Assembly (NCBI GenBank): GCA_029465975.1
Contig: CM055739.1
Location: forward strand, 11,862,151-11,926,150
Source of the DNA: Dallia pectoralis
Taxonomy: Eukaryota; Chordata; Actinopteri; Esociformes; Umbridae
Length of the DNA stretch: 64,000 nucleotides
Direction: 5' to 3'
Shown: positions 1-14,283 of the stretch, piece by piece
How the letters are laid out: each line of letters opens with the position of its first letter
Position numbering within the stretch: the stretch's first letter is position 1
Position numbers and translations under genes: made by a program
The notes under the pieces: model-generated
The model's input: only the letters and a program-made list of their open reading frames with translations
The model's database searches: none
Told to the model about the DNA's origin: nothing

Positions 1-66
1 TGTGTGTGTATATATGAATGTGTGAATGTGCATAGGTGTGTGTGTGTGTGAAAATGTGTGTGTGTG

Positions 67-3897
<3,831 letters not shown>

Positions 3898-4397
3898 NNN
3901 NNNNNNNNNNNNNNNNNNNNNNNNNNNNNNNNNNNNNNNNNNNNNNNNNNNNNNNNNNNNNNNNNNNNNNNNNNNNNNNNNNNNNNNNNNNNNNNNNNNN
4001 NNNNNNNNNNNNNNNNNNNNNNNNNNNNNNNNNNNNNNNNNNNNNNNNNNNNNNNNNNNNNNNNNNNNNNNNNNNNNNNNNNNNNNNNNNNNNNNNNNNN
4101 NNNNNNNNNNNNNNNNNNNNNNNNNNNNNNNNNNNNNNNNNNNNNNNNNNNNNNNNNNNNNNNNNNNNNNNNNNNNNNNNNNNNNNNNNNNNNNNNNNNN
4201 NNNNNNNNNNNNNNNNNNNNNNNNNNNNNNNNNNNNNNNNNNNNNNNNNNNNNNNNNNNNNNNNNNNNNNNNNNNNNNNNNNNNNNNNNNNNNNNNNNNN
4301 NNNNNNNNNNNNNNNNNNNNNNNNNNNNNNNNNNNNNNNNNNNNNNNNNNNNNNNNNNNNNNNNNNNNNNNNNNNNNNNNNNNNNNNNNNNNNNNNN
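3898..4397. other. Assembly gap (500 N)
   Basis: Exactly 500 undetermined bases, the size of a conventional gap placeholder. The gap abuts a 36-bp minisatellite that begins immediately after it, so an unresolved longer array is the likely cause. Open frames reported across it are meaningless. Confidence 0.99.
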
Positions 4398-5135
4398 AAC
4401 CCTGTAGTGGGAACCTAGTGTCCACCCTCTCTAAAACCCTGTAGTGGGAACCTAGTGTCCACCCCTCTAAAACCCTGTAGTGGGAACCTAGTGTCCACCT
4501 CTCTAAAACCCTGTAGTGGGAACCTAGTGTCCACCTCTCTAAAACCCTGTAGTGGGAACCTAGTGTCCACCTCTCTAAAACCCTCCACCTCTCTAAAACC
4601 CTGTAGTGGGAACCTAGTGTCCACCTCTCTAAAACCCTGTAGTGGGAACTGTAGTGGGAACCTAGTGTCCACCCCTCTAAAACCCTGTAGTGGGAACCTA
4701 GTGTCCACCCCTCTAAAACCCTGTAGTGGGAACCTAGTGTCCACCCTGGAGGTGGGACCCAGGGGTCACCTCTCTAAAACCCTGTAGTGGGAACCTAGTG
4801 TCCACCCCTCTAAAACCCCTTTAGTGGGAACCTAGTGTCCACCCCTCTAAAACCCTGTAGTGGGAACCTAGTGTCCACCTCTCTAAAACCCTGTAGTGGG
4901 AACCTAGTGTCCACCTCTCTAAAACCCTATAGTGGGAACCTAGTGTCCACCTCTCTAAAACCCTGTAGTGGGAACCTAGTGTCCACCTCTCTAAAACCCT
5001 GTAGTGGGAACCTAGTGTCCACCTCTCTAAAACCCTGTAGTGGGAACCTAGTGTCCACCTCTCTAAAACCCTGTAGTGGGAACCTAGTGTCCACCTCTCT
5101 AAAACCCTGTAGTGGGAACCTAGTGTCCACCTCTC
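4398..5135. repeat. 36-bp minisatellite, about 20 copies
   Basis: The unit reads CCTGTAGTGGGAACCTAGTG followed by TCCACCTCTCTAAAAC. Copies are nearly identical, with a few truncated or rearranged units (near 4584, 4649 and 4747). The left end is lost in the gap, so the true copy number is larger. The 36-bp period keeps several frames open on both strands. Confidence 0.97.
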
Positions 5136-5369
5136 GCAACAGCTTTGATGGATAGTTATTAAAAGTTAATTCAATCGCTCAACGTTTGCCAACCAAACGC
5201 TTACAAAAAGAGACAGTCTAAAGACACAGATCAACAAATAGTTACAGATATATATCAAATGAAATATTTATGGAGCAAGATCAAGGCAAAACTACATGTG
5301 TAAACTGGAAGATTTTTTTCCTAACAAATCTTTCCCAACCAAAAAATTATTTACCTTACATTATTTGAT

Positions 5370-5775
5370 GGTGATGTCTCACATTGGACAGCCTTCATTT
5401 CTTTATACAAGAATAGATTGACAAGTTTCTGAAAAAAGTAGTTTCAGGCCATTTAGAGCCTATAAGCAAATCCACAAACGCTGATGCTCCAGATGCTGAA
5501 CTAGTCTAGACCAGTTTCATTGCATCTTTAATCAGCACATCTGTTTTCAGCAGTGCTAACGTAACCGCAAAAGAGCATTCTAATTATCAATTACCTTTTA
5601 AAATGATTTTGTTGAAAATCACCTGTTTCCAGCTAAAATAGTAGTTTACTACATTAACAATGTCTAGACTGTATTTCTGCTCAATATTATGTCAGTTGAA
5701 TGAACACTTAGATTTTTTTGAAAAATAAGGAAATGTCTAAAAGACCCCGAACTATTGAACAGTAGTGTACATATT
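5370..5775 (-). mobile_element. Tc1/mariner-like fragment, 5' part, minus orientation
   Basis: Reverse-complemented, the segment begins GTACACTACTGTTCAATAG and GGGGTC, then runs through sequence that aligns with the plus-strand copy at 24912-25680: both contain GCAATGAAACTG, AGACTAGTTCA, GTTTGTGG and AAATGGCCTG in the same order. It ends early in the transposase region. This is an old, truncated copy with no coding capacity. Confidence 0.8.
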
Positions 5776-5843
5776 TACATACATTTGGGATTGTGTGTGT
5801 GCAGTATACAGTATTAATGCCTACGTCTTTAGTTCCCAAGTCT

Positions 5844-6922
5844 TCACAATGCCTTTTCTTCATTCTTCCTGTTCTGCTGCAGCATCTTGTCTTTGGAGGA
5901 AGTTGCAAAACACTTCGCCATCTTCCCTTCGCGTTTCTCACCATCATGACGTGACGACAGGCCGCCATCGATGGCCTTGGCAATGAGGTAGGTCAGTTCA
6001 GCCATGTTGAGTGCCATACAGACGCAGGAGGAGGAAGCCATGAAGACGGTGAAGATGGTTTTCTCTGTGGGACGGGACACAAAGCAATCCACCAGGTTGG
6101 GACACGGCCATTGATCACACTGGACCAACCTAGGCATCTGGAAGCCATCATACAACACATACAGGGCATACCTGAAGAATAAAGTGGAGAAAGGAATTAG
6201 GATTGCATGATAATGTTCAGGTGAGAGCAAAGACCTGTAGACACTCTGCCCTCCATGGAACCGGTTTGACACCTGTGCACTAAAGGAAGAACTACCCTTC
6301 TACAGAAGAACCCTAACAAACCCTAAACCTAACAGAACTTCAGAGAAAAACACCGCTCCATCTCTCTGATTACCCAGTTTGCAGCTGTAGCTGTCATAAA
6401 GGATTTTGCACAACACTGTGTCAGACATCAAACGTACATGAATCCTCCCTCGAATAGCAGACGGACGACCAGACTACAGGCGTACGTCCACCACAGCGGC
6501 CCGGCAATTGGCAGCCTACGCAACCTCAAGCTGTCCAGCTCCGCGTCCTCGGCCGCCTGGGCCTTGTCACTGCGACGGACCCCCGCAATGGAACCCCGCA
6601 GCCGGACCTGACGCTTGTCGCCGTGGTTACGGTAGGCCACGTACATGGCAACGAGGAGGGCGGGCGTTGAGACGAAGACAAGCTGCAGGCACCAGAGGCG
6701 GATGTGAGACACGGGAAAGAAGTGGTCGTAGCAGACGTTCTCGCAGCCCGGCTGTAGGGTGTTGCAGACAAAGTCGCTCTGCTCGTCCCCCCAGACACTC
6801 TCCACTGCCAGGACCAGCACAGAGATCCGGAAGATGAAGAGGACCGACAGCCAGACTTTCCCTAGGCTGGTGGAGTGGTGGTTCACACCAGCTAGCTGGG
6901 TGTAAAGGGTCCCCCAGGTCAT
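5844..6922 (-). CDS. gjb8: Beta-type connexin (gjb2/gjb6/gjb8, Cx30.3-like), two coding exons
   Basis: Second gap-junction gene, same strand as gja3 and about 4 kb upstream of it. Exon 1 is 6438-6922, starting MTWGTLYTQLAGVNHHSTS; exon 2 is 5844-6171, ending NEEKAL and TGA. The spliced product is 270 residues. Signatures are VWGDEQSDF, CNTLQPGCENVC in the first loop, CDQWPCPNLVDC in the second, and SRPTEKTIFTVFM leading into the fourth membrane segment. The short cytoplasmic loop and tail are typical of beta connexins. Exon 1 stops inside the third membrane segment; splicing at AT|GTACGT to CAG|GTATGCC gives FMYALYVLYDGF, which aligns without a gap to FMYVFYVMYDGF of Cx26. Position next to gja3 matches human GJA3-GJB2-GJB6 and, as I recall, zebrafish gja3-gjb8. 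The exact beta orthologue is uncertain; connexin identity is not. Confidence 0.85.
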
Positions 6923-7560
6923 CTCTCTCGCTTCGCTGGGCAGGAGCTCGCACCCAAACACTGGGGGCGAGAGGGAGTAGAGGGGAGAACTGTATTAAAG
7001 AAGCTGTAGGGAAAGTAGACAAATTAGGAGACAGAAGACAAAATTCATCTATGACCCAGGAACAACCCACTTTACTGAGAGAGAAGAAAGGAGGTGAGGT
7101 TTAAGGGGTGGATAGTAAAATATAAATATGAAAATGGAAAAAGACAATAGAAAGAAAGAAAGAGAGATTGATGGAAATATTGGACAAAGAGAGATAACTG
7201 GGTAGAGTTTTTTGCTCGACTAGAGCATTATTAATACTGCAATGACTATTGAACCAGTGTCTTTGTAATTCAATATAAATAATTTATCATATTGATCCAA
7301 TTTTTTGGTGCTTTGAAAGATGTTGTAGATGTGTAAACTAGATTATCTAGTGGTACTATTTAATAAGTAGACATAATCTGTTAAGGCCACTAAAGTGTGC
7401 GGAAACATTTAGAAACATTACAGAAATCTTTCAAGTGGAGCCATTTATTAACTTTTTAGTATTTATAAGTGCTGTTTTTATGTCAGTTATTAGACATACA
7501 TTATTGCCCCATCTTACACTCCGGTGATAATATCCACTCAATGTCGTACTGTGCTTCCAC
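6923..7560. other. Upstream flank of the beta connexin
   Basis: AT-rich sequence with a short GAAA/GAGA purine patch near 7150-7175. It is a plausible location for the connexin promoter and a 5' untranslated exon, but no element can be called with confidence. Confidence 0.4.
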
Positions 7561-7565
7561 ATTTC

Positions 7566-7935
7566 TGTCACGAGTGGTGAGTTAGGGTACTGCACTGTCT
7601 GGTTTCGGGTGCCCACTTCCTGGTTTATGTTGGTTACAGCTGTTGGGGATTTGTAATCACTGGGTTATAAAGGGATTGCCTAGATGTCACTGTTTGCTGT
7701 TCATTGTTTCTATGTCACACAGTTATGTTGGTCGGTGAGTGTTTGTCTATGTGGATTTGTCGCTGTGTTAGTTTTGTAGTTGTCGCTTTGTGTAAGTGCA
7801 CTTTTGTTTCACACAGTGTATAGTTTGTTCCACCGTTTGTTGTCGTGTTTGTGTTATTTGAATAAATGGCACGAAACGAATATTCAAGCTCTGCAATTGG
7901 CTTCAACCTGCACTACACCACCCTGGTTCGTGACA
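7566..7935 (+). repeat. 5' long terminal repeat
   Basis: 370 bp, TG...CA ends, TATAAA at 7666-7671 and AATAAA at 7861-7866. Nearly identical to the right LTR. Confidence 0.96.
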
Positions 7936-7937
7936 GA

Positions 7938-9476
7938 ATGAACAGCCACCGAAGCCAGCAGAGTCGGACGGTGAGTGGATTCTGCGGGGGGGCAAGCTAT
8001 AGCGCCCCGTCGGATGAAGCTCACCGTCACCCCACGGAGCGGTGGGAGTGGAATCGGCCGGAGACACCACAGGAGCGGTGGCTACGTCTCCGGCCGTATG
8101 CTGTATATGAACCATCTTTGCAGCATTCAGGGTCAGTGACAATGGGTCCGCGGGCCTTCTATGAAGGCAAGAGGACATCCCGGAGGCGCCCCAAAGTAAT
8201 TTTTGGGGGGGAGCTAACGGGGTGTTCACGGAGGTCCGCGGAGAGAACACCCACGACCCTGGTGCTGCAACAGCAGCCCCCCACTGCTCCGGTGCTGCAG
8301 CCAGGGCCGGCAAAAGCCATGGAGTTGCAGCAACAACCCCAGCTCCAACAGGGCTATGACCCTTTCCGGCCACCAACCTCCAGGGCCCAGAGACCACCTA
8401 AGGGCCTGGAGTGCCAGCCGCCCGGAGTGATAAGGAGATGGTGGGGGGTGTGGTTCACCCTGCAGGACCAGCCTCTCCCACTCCAGGGTGAGTGCCTAGA
8501 TGAACCCCTCCCACCTTTGCTTAAGTGCCCTGAGCGGCTCCTCCCTCCTCTGCGTGAGTGCCCGGACCAGCTCCTCCCACTCCAGTGTGAGTGCCCTGAG
8601 GGGCTCCTCCTTCCTCCGCCAGAGCTCCCAGAGCGTCCCTGCCTGCCAGAGCTCCCGGAGTGTCATCTCCTTCCTCCGCCAGAGCTCCCAGAGCGTCCCT
8701 GCCTGCCAGAGCTCCCAGAGCGTCCTCGCCTGCCAGAGCTCCCAGAGCGTCCGCCTGCCAGAGCTGCCTGCCAGAGCTCCCAGAGCGTCATCTCCTTCCT
8801 CCGCCAGAGCTCCCAGAGCGTCCTTGCCTGCCAGAGCTCCCAGAGCGTCCTCGCCTGCCAGAGCTCCCAGAGCGTCCTCGCCTGCCAGAGCTCCCAGAGC
8901 GTCCTCGCCTGCCAGAGCTCCCAGAGCGTCCTCGCCTGCCAGAGCTCCCAGAGCGTCCTCGCCTGCCAGAGCTCCCAGAGCGCGAGCTCCCAGAGCGTCC
9001 TGCCAGAGCTCCCAGCTCCGCCTGCCAGAGCTCCCAGAGCGTCCTCGCCTGCCAGAGCTCCCAGAGCGTCCTCGCCTGCCAGAGCTCCCAGAGCGTCCTC
9101 GCCTGCCAGAGCTCCCAGAGCGTCCTCGCCTGCCCCAGAGCTCCCAGAGCGTCCCAGAGCCTCGCCTGCCAGAGCTCCCAGAGCGTCCTCGCCTGCCAGA
9201 GCTCCCAGAGCTCCCAGAGCGTCCTCGCCTGCCAGAGCTCCCAGAGCGCCTGCCAGAGCTCCCAGAGCGTCCTCGCCTGCCAGAGCTCCCAGAGCGTCCT
9301 CGCCTGCCAGAGCTCCCAGAGCGTCCTCGCCTGCCAGAGCTCCCAGAGCGTCCTCGCCTGCCAGAGCTCCCAGAGCGTCACCGCCTGCCAGAGCTCCCAG
9401 AGCGTCCTCGCCTGCCAGAGCTCCCAGAGCGTCACCGCATGATATGGCGGAGACTACGCCGCCTGAAATGGCCTGA
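7938..9476 (+). CDS. Repeat-built open frame inside the LTR element, function unknown
   Basis: The first internal ATG (MNSHRSQQS) opens just after the left LTR; the frame is in fact open from 7866 inside the LTR. The first roughly 190 codons are non-repetitive and basic, glutamine- and proline-rich (PGPAKAMELQQQPQLQQ, RPPTSRAQRPPKGLE). From about 8480 the protein turns into degenerate and then near-perfect nine-residue repeats of the LPELPERPR type, encoded by a 27-bp DNA repeat, and the frame shifts between array segments because of short indels. No zinc knuckle, protease or capsid motif is evident. It could be a remnant of a gag-like or 3' accessory gene of a larger parent, or open only because of the repeat. 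I do not claim a functional protein. Confidence 0.4.
   Translation: MNSHRSQQSRTVSGFCGGASYSAPSDEAHRHPTERWEWNRPETPQERWLRLRPYAVYEPSLQHSGSVTMGPRAFYEGKRTSRRRPKVIFGGELTGCSRRSAERTPTTLVLQQQPPTAPVLQPGPAKAMELQQQPQLQQGYDPFRPPTSRAQRPPKGLECQPPGVIRRWWGVWFTLQDQPLPLQGECLDEPLPPLLKCPERLLPPLRECPDQLLPLQCECPEGLLLPPPELPERPCLPELPECHLLPPPELPERPCLPELPERPRLPELPERPPARAACQSSQSVISFLRQSSQSVLACQSSQSVLACQSSQSVLACQSSQSVLACQSSQSVLACQSSQSVLACQSSQSASSQSVLPELPAPPARAPRASSPARAPRASSPARAPRASSPARAPRASSPAPELPERPRASPARAPRASSPARAPRAPRASSPARAPRAPARAPRASSPARAPRASSPARAPRASSPARAPRASSPARAPRASPPARAPRASSPARAPRASPHDMAETTPPEMA
8610..9436 (+). repeat. 27-bp tandem repeat in the LTR element
   Basis: The unit reads CGTCCTCGCCTGCCAGAGCT followed by CCCAGAG. 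About 30 copies, with several deletions (near 8760, 8980, 9130 and 9250). The period is divisible by three and the unit has no stop, so all three forward frames and one reverse frame are open across most of it. Confidence 0.96.
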
Positions 9477-9830
9477 AAAGGCGGAGACTACGCCGCCTGA
9501 AAAGGCGGAGACTACGCCGCCTGAAATGGCGGAGACTACGCCGCCTGAAAAGGCGGAGACTACGCCGCCTGAAATGGCGGAGACTACGCCGCCTGAAATG
9601 GCGGAGACTACGCCGCCTGAAATGGCGGAGACTACGCCGCCTGAAATGGCCGCCGCCACGCCGCCTGAAATGGCCGCCGCCACGCCGCCTGAAATGGCCG
9701 CCGCCACGCCCACGCGAAATGGCCGCCGCCACGCCCACGTCGATGGCCGCCGCCACGCCCACGTCGATGGCCGCCGCCACGCCGACCACGATGGCCGCCG
9801 CCACGTCCACCAAGATGGCGGAAGCCTTGC
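9440..9830 (+). repeat. 24-bp and related GC-rich tandem repeats in the LTR element
   Basis: First part: unit GGCGGAGACTACGCCGCCTG plus AAAW, about nine copies to 9645. Second part: ATGGCCGCCGCCACGCC-type units of 24 to 27 bp to about 9815. The forward frame translates as ETTPPEMA repeats. Ends shortly before the 3' LTR flank. Confidence 0.93.
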
Positions 9831-10008
9831 CGCACAAGACGGCGATCGGGCCACCAAGGCCCTTTAAGGGCTGGACCTGCTGTCTGGGACTAACCCTTTG
9901 GGTGTGACAGTGGGTCCTTGCCTGTTGCTCCCTTGTTTTTTTTTTGTGTGTTGTTGTTAATGTTGGTTGTTGTTGGCTATCTGGGAGCTAGCCTTAAGTG
10001 GGGGGTAC

Positions 10009-10378
10009 TGTCACGAGTGGTGAGTTAGGGTACTGCACTGTCTGGTTTCGGGTGCCCACTTCCTGGTTTATGTTGGTTACAGCTGTTGGGGATTTGTAAT
10101 CACTGGGTTATAAAGGGATTGCCTAGATGTCACTGTTTGCTGTTCATTGTTTCTATGTCACACAGTTATGTTGGTCGGTGAGTGTTTGTCTATGTGGATT
10201 TGTCGCTGTGTTAGTTTTGTAGTTGTCGCTTTGTGTAAGTGCACTTTTGTTTCTCACAGTGTATAGTTTGTTCCACCGTTCGTTGTCGTGTTTGTGTTAT
10301 TTGAATAAATGGCACGAAACGAATATTCAAGCTCTGCAATTGGCTTCAACCTGCACTACACCACCCTGGTTCGTGACA
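10009..10378 (+). repeat. 3' long terminal repeat
   Basis: 370 bp, nearly identical to the left LTR, with AATAAA at 10304-10309, where an element transcript would end. Confidence 0.96.
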
Positions 10379-10383
10379 ATTTC

Positions 10384-13300
10384 AGTGCTTGCTCTTTGGC
10401 GTTTCAGGCTAGGTAGCTGTTTACGCCCTGTTGTTACTGCCGGTGTAAAAGGGGTTTTATAAAATACATTAAATTAATTTATTGGTAATGGTAATTTAAA
10501 GAGACATATGTTTGAATGTTCTGGTTATTGAGACTTCAATTGAGATTTTATATTTAATCCTCGAGATTTAATGAAAAAAAATCTAAAGCCAAATAAATGA
10601 AAATATACCCCAAGAAAGGAATCTACTATGGCTGTTGGGTAAATAAAAAAATCTGTAAATTGCCATAAAACCCAGAAATGTCACTGCATAACATTCAGAG
10701 ATGGAAACAGGTGTCTCCTTCTACATGGTTTCAGAATCGAACATCAAAGAGGATGAAATGCGTCATGAACACAAACATTTTGTATGGATAAGTTACTGTG
10801 TGATTTTTATTTATTATATGCGTAAATGCCATACCTGTAACAAGACATACTTTCCAACAAACTCCCATTATATTCCAACAAAAACATCTTCAAATGGCTC
10901 CTCTCACCTTTCTTTCTCCTGATGTTCAGGAAACGTCCATGTAACAGCCCAGTATGTTCTACTTGGTTCACTCCCCCATAGCTCGGTCGTACAGAGCTCC
11001 AGGAGGAGACGGAGTAAAAAGCAGAGCACAGATTTACTGTTGAAACCTGCTCATGTGCAGTAACTGCCCCCAGAGATGCACTGTAACTCTCTGATTCACC
11101 TGTGTGACGTCGACTTCTGGGGGTCGCTGGTATCTGGAGCCACAAGCACAGTCTGAGTGAATCTTAGGATGATGATGTGTATGAGAAACCAAAGCTGATT
11201 TGCTTCAATTTCTCCTTCACTCAAATATTTTTCTGTGTGTGTGTGTGTGTGCAGTTGTGTGTGTGTGTGTGTGTGTGTGCAGTTCTGTGTTTGCGTGTGT
11301 ATGTGCGTGCCCAGGGAGGAGGAGTTCATTCAATCAGTCTATCAAAAGAGGTTTTGTTTTCATCTGGAAATAACTAAACAGCAAATCCCACACGAGCGAT
11401 TATGGTCTATTTGGAGTACAGTAATCGTTAACAATCCTATAGTCTCTCTTTTCTTGCTTACTATCTAGACTCCAACACCTGACAAATACACCCGGAATCT
11501 CACCCCACCCCACGCCAACCCTATCCCTCTGGGTTTCAGACGCTCGAAAGACTGAGTTTTTTCAATCACCTTAGTTAAACTGCATGGCACCAGTTATACA
11601 GTGGGCACTTTTCCTTCACTGATTCAATGCAGCCGGCCATCCTGAGCACGGAGGGGCGGAGTCAGGGCGAATCTCTTACCTTCCTGCCTGTTTCTGTTCT
11701 CTTCTATCTTCATCCCTCATTATCAAGCACCTCCCACCAGGTCGGGTTTCCCAAATCGCCTTCGTCCTGCACCCACAGGATAATAGCAGAGATCAAGGAC
11801 ACGTAGATGTCTACTATTTCCTGGTGGCAGAGTGGCCGATAGGTGGGAACACAGCGGAGGAAGGAGGGGGTATCTGGGCTGGGCCGAGTTGAGGTGAAAG
11901 TGAGGTGAAAGTGAGGTACAGTGGGATATAACGAGAGACACACATGATAATAACTGGTAATCTGGCAATGTGCTACTTTAGAGAAGTAAGTTGTGTGTGT
12001 GTGTGTTAATGTAAGAAGCAACCATGCCATGCACATGTAACTAGAGCTCAATAACTGTAACAGCCGAATGTAACTCGGATCAAATGAGTCAAGTAACATT
12101 GGAATGAATTACATATACATACGCGTCTCCCTACACTACAAAAAAACATTCCCCCACGTGAAATGGCCGTGCAATGTGTATTTCCAGGGCATGTTTTTGT
12201 CCGTGAAAGAAATTCATGACTTTTCTCACACTTCTTCACAAGTTAGACATTAAAAAGTCAAAAGACACAGCGGTCGGAGTTCAGAACTTTTCACCTGTTC
12301 GATTCTCTGCTTGCTTTATCCCATACAGATGATTACAGCTATAATTGTCTACACTTTTTTAATGTGACAGAAGAAACCACTCGCACTCCAGCGAAAGACA
12401 TTGAACTGTGACTTGCACACACACGCACAGAGACACACGCACACAGACACACACACACACACACACATGCAGGCTCCAAGCCACCAAGACACACTAAAAA
12501 GACCAATTCACCTTCACAATCCCCCTATAACATTTCACAGGGACTGTGAAGAGTCCACCTGTGCTCTGTCACACTGCCCCAACTCCACCCTCTCTTTTCC
12601 CACTTTTCAAACCAGTCCCCTGTCGCTGAAACCAGACACAGAAAAAGTGGATACAGTATGTGTCTTATCTCACGAGGCAGCAGGAACACAATGCCCCCAC
12701 TGTGTCCACCTGAAGAGACTTCCCCCTGTACATTAAAACTGTGGAACACAAGATGTGGGGATTCAGGGAGAATGTGAAAGATAAACAGGAAAGAGTGCCT
12801 TGTTATAGAGGAATGAAAGAGTCATTAACAGTAGGTCAGGTAAATGGAAAAAAATCCGCTACACATCTTTCAGACGCATACAAATGAATGGATATCGGTG
12901 TCTTAAATAGGCTCTGAAAAACACACTGCTGTGAGACTGAGAGGGAGTGAGCGAGGAAAAACTAGAGAACAACGAGATGAGGAGAGTGAGAGAAGCAAGA
13001 GCTGGGGTGAGAGAAAGAATTTGTGTGTGAAAACAGGAAGGATTGAGAGCAAGTAAGGGAAAGAGAGTAAGAAAGAGAAGGGAGAGAAAGAAAAGAGAAA
13101 GAACGAAAGAGAGAAAGAAAAGAGAGAAAAAAAAGAGAGAAAGAAAAGAGAGAGAAAGAAAAAGAAAACAGGGAAAGAGAGTGGCGGTTAGATTCTTTCA
13201 AGCTCATCCAGAATTCTAGTACGGGTTGAGAGGGCTGGTATTGGCTACGACAAAATTGAGGCAATTGTTACTTGGGGTTTGGACCCTGGTCATCCAGCCA

Positions 13301-13649
13301 GCAGCAGAACAGAGAAGGCCAGTGTGAGGGGTCTTTCTGCAGGAAGGAGTCAGTGGGAGAGATACTTTGCATGTGACCAAACAGCGGGGTCTCAGTCGTG
13401 TAGGTAATTACCACTGATCTAAGCCCAGTTAGTTGTGATAAATCACAATGTAACATGCTTGGTGTTGGTTACGTGCAAAGCATTTAAATAGTTATTTGCT
13501 TTAGGTGTCATAAGCACACAGACGTTTTTGATGGAGTTCATCTGACTCATTTCGAGGCTAACAGTTTTGTGTATTGCTGCTACGTTGTGTTACTTCTGAT
13601 CAGAGACAATGGCGTAGAGTTAAATAATGACTCGATGATGATGGTTCAA
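10384..13649. other. Intergenic region between LTR element and Tc1 fragment
   Basis: No gene recognised. Contains GT runs (11233-11280), CA runs (12415-12468), a GA/GAAA-rich tract (about 13055-13180) and AT-rich unique-looking sequence. The open frames at 11710-12099 and 12401-12736 have no domain I can name. Confidence 0.5.
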
Positions 13650-14283
13650 AGGAAAGTTGATTAGATGGTAAGCGAACAATCATTTCTCATTGTCACCGTG
13701 TTGGATGCAGTAAAGACCTGAATGGACCTGGACCTCAGATAAGTGCATGAAGTTCATCTGGCCTGATGAGTCCTGTTTGATTTTACATCACATGGATGGT
13801 TGTGTACGTATGTGCCGTTTACCTGAGGATAGGAAGGCAGCAGGATGATCTGTGGGAAGATAACAATCTGCTGTAGGGTGTGTGATGTCCTGGGCAATGT
13901 TCTTTTGTAAAATTCCGTCCTTTTGGCATCCATTTTGCTGTCCATTTCAAATGCGCCACCTACCTTAACAGCGTTGCCGACCAGGTACACCCCTTCATGG
14001 CAATGGTATCCATGATGGCAGCGGCCTATTTTAGCAGGATGACATAATGAAAAGTTGAAGGTGGTGCCCTGTCCATCAAAATCCCCAGATCTCAATTTGA
14101 TTGAGCAACAGTGGGATGTGCTGGACCAACAAGTCCAGTCCATGTCAGATCCAGAAGGACCTGTTGCTAGCATCAGATAACACATGAGATGTTCAGGACG
14201 CTTGCCTTGGCGGGTCGGTGCAGTTTTGGTGGCAAAAGGAGGACCAACAGCATATTAAGCAGGTGGCCATAGTGTTTTGAATT
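13650..14283 (+). pseudogene. Tc1/mariner transposase relic, plus orientation
   Basis: Degraded element. Forward reading gives WPDESCL near 13762, the first catalytic-aspartate region of Tc1 transposases, and PDLNLIEQQWDVLDQQV-like sequence near 14087-14135, which holds the last acidic catalytic residue. Stops and frameshifts interrupt it. The 5' part (TAAGCGAACA, then CGTGTTGGATGCAG) is shared with a fragment at 51625-51755, and the 3' end (TATTAAGCAGGTGGCCATAG) is a typical end of this fish family. Confidence 0.8.

Larger units (their letters stand above)
7561..10383 (+). mobile_element. Non-autonomous LTR retrotransposon with target-site duplication
   Basis: Two 370-bp direct repeats (7566-7935 and 10009-10378) flank 2,073 bp. 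The LTRs start TGTCACGA and end TCGTGACA, a perfect 8-bp terminal inversion. The 5-bp duplication ATTTC sits outside at 7561-7565 and 10379-10383. The LTRs differ at only two positions that I see (near 7812 and 7839 of the left copy), so insertion is recent. Each LTR has TATAAA (7666-7671) and AATAAA (7861-7866) at promoter and polyadenylation spacing. A G-run (AAGTGGGGGG) before the right LTR may be the polypurine tract. I see no reverse transcriptase, integrase or protease, so mobility would need a partner element. I also see no clear TGG-type primer-binding site. Gypsy-like by terminus and duplication size, but unproven. Confidence 0.95.

Noticed and set aside
6172..6272. Start at 6272 for the second half of the beta connexin
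   Set aside because: The first 34 or so residues are intron sequence; joined to exon 1 the protein is a normal full-length connexin.
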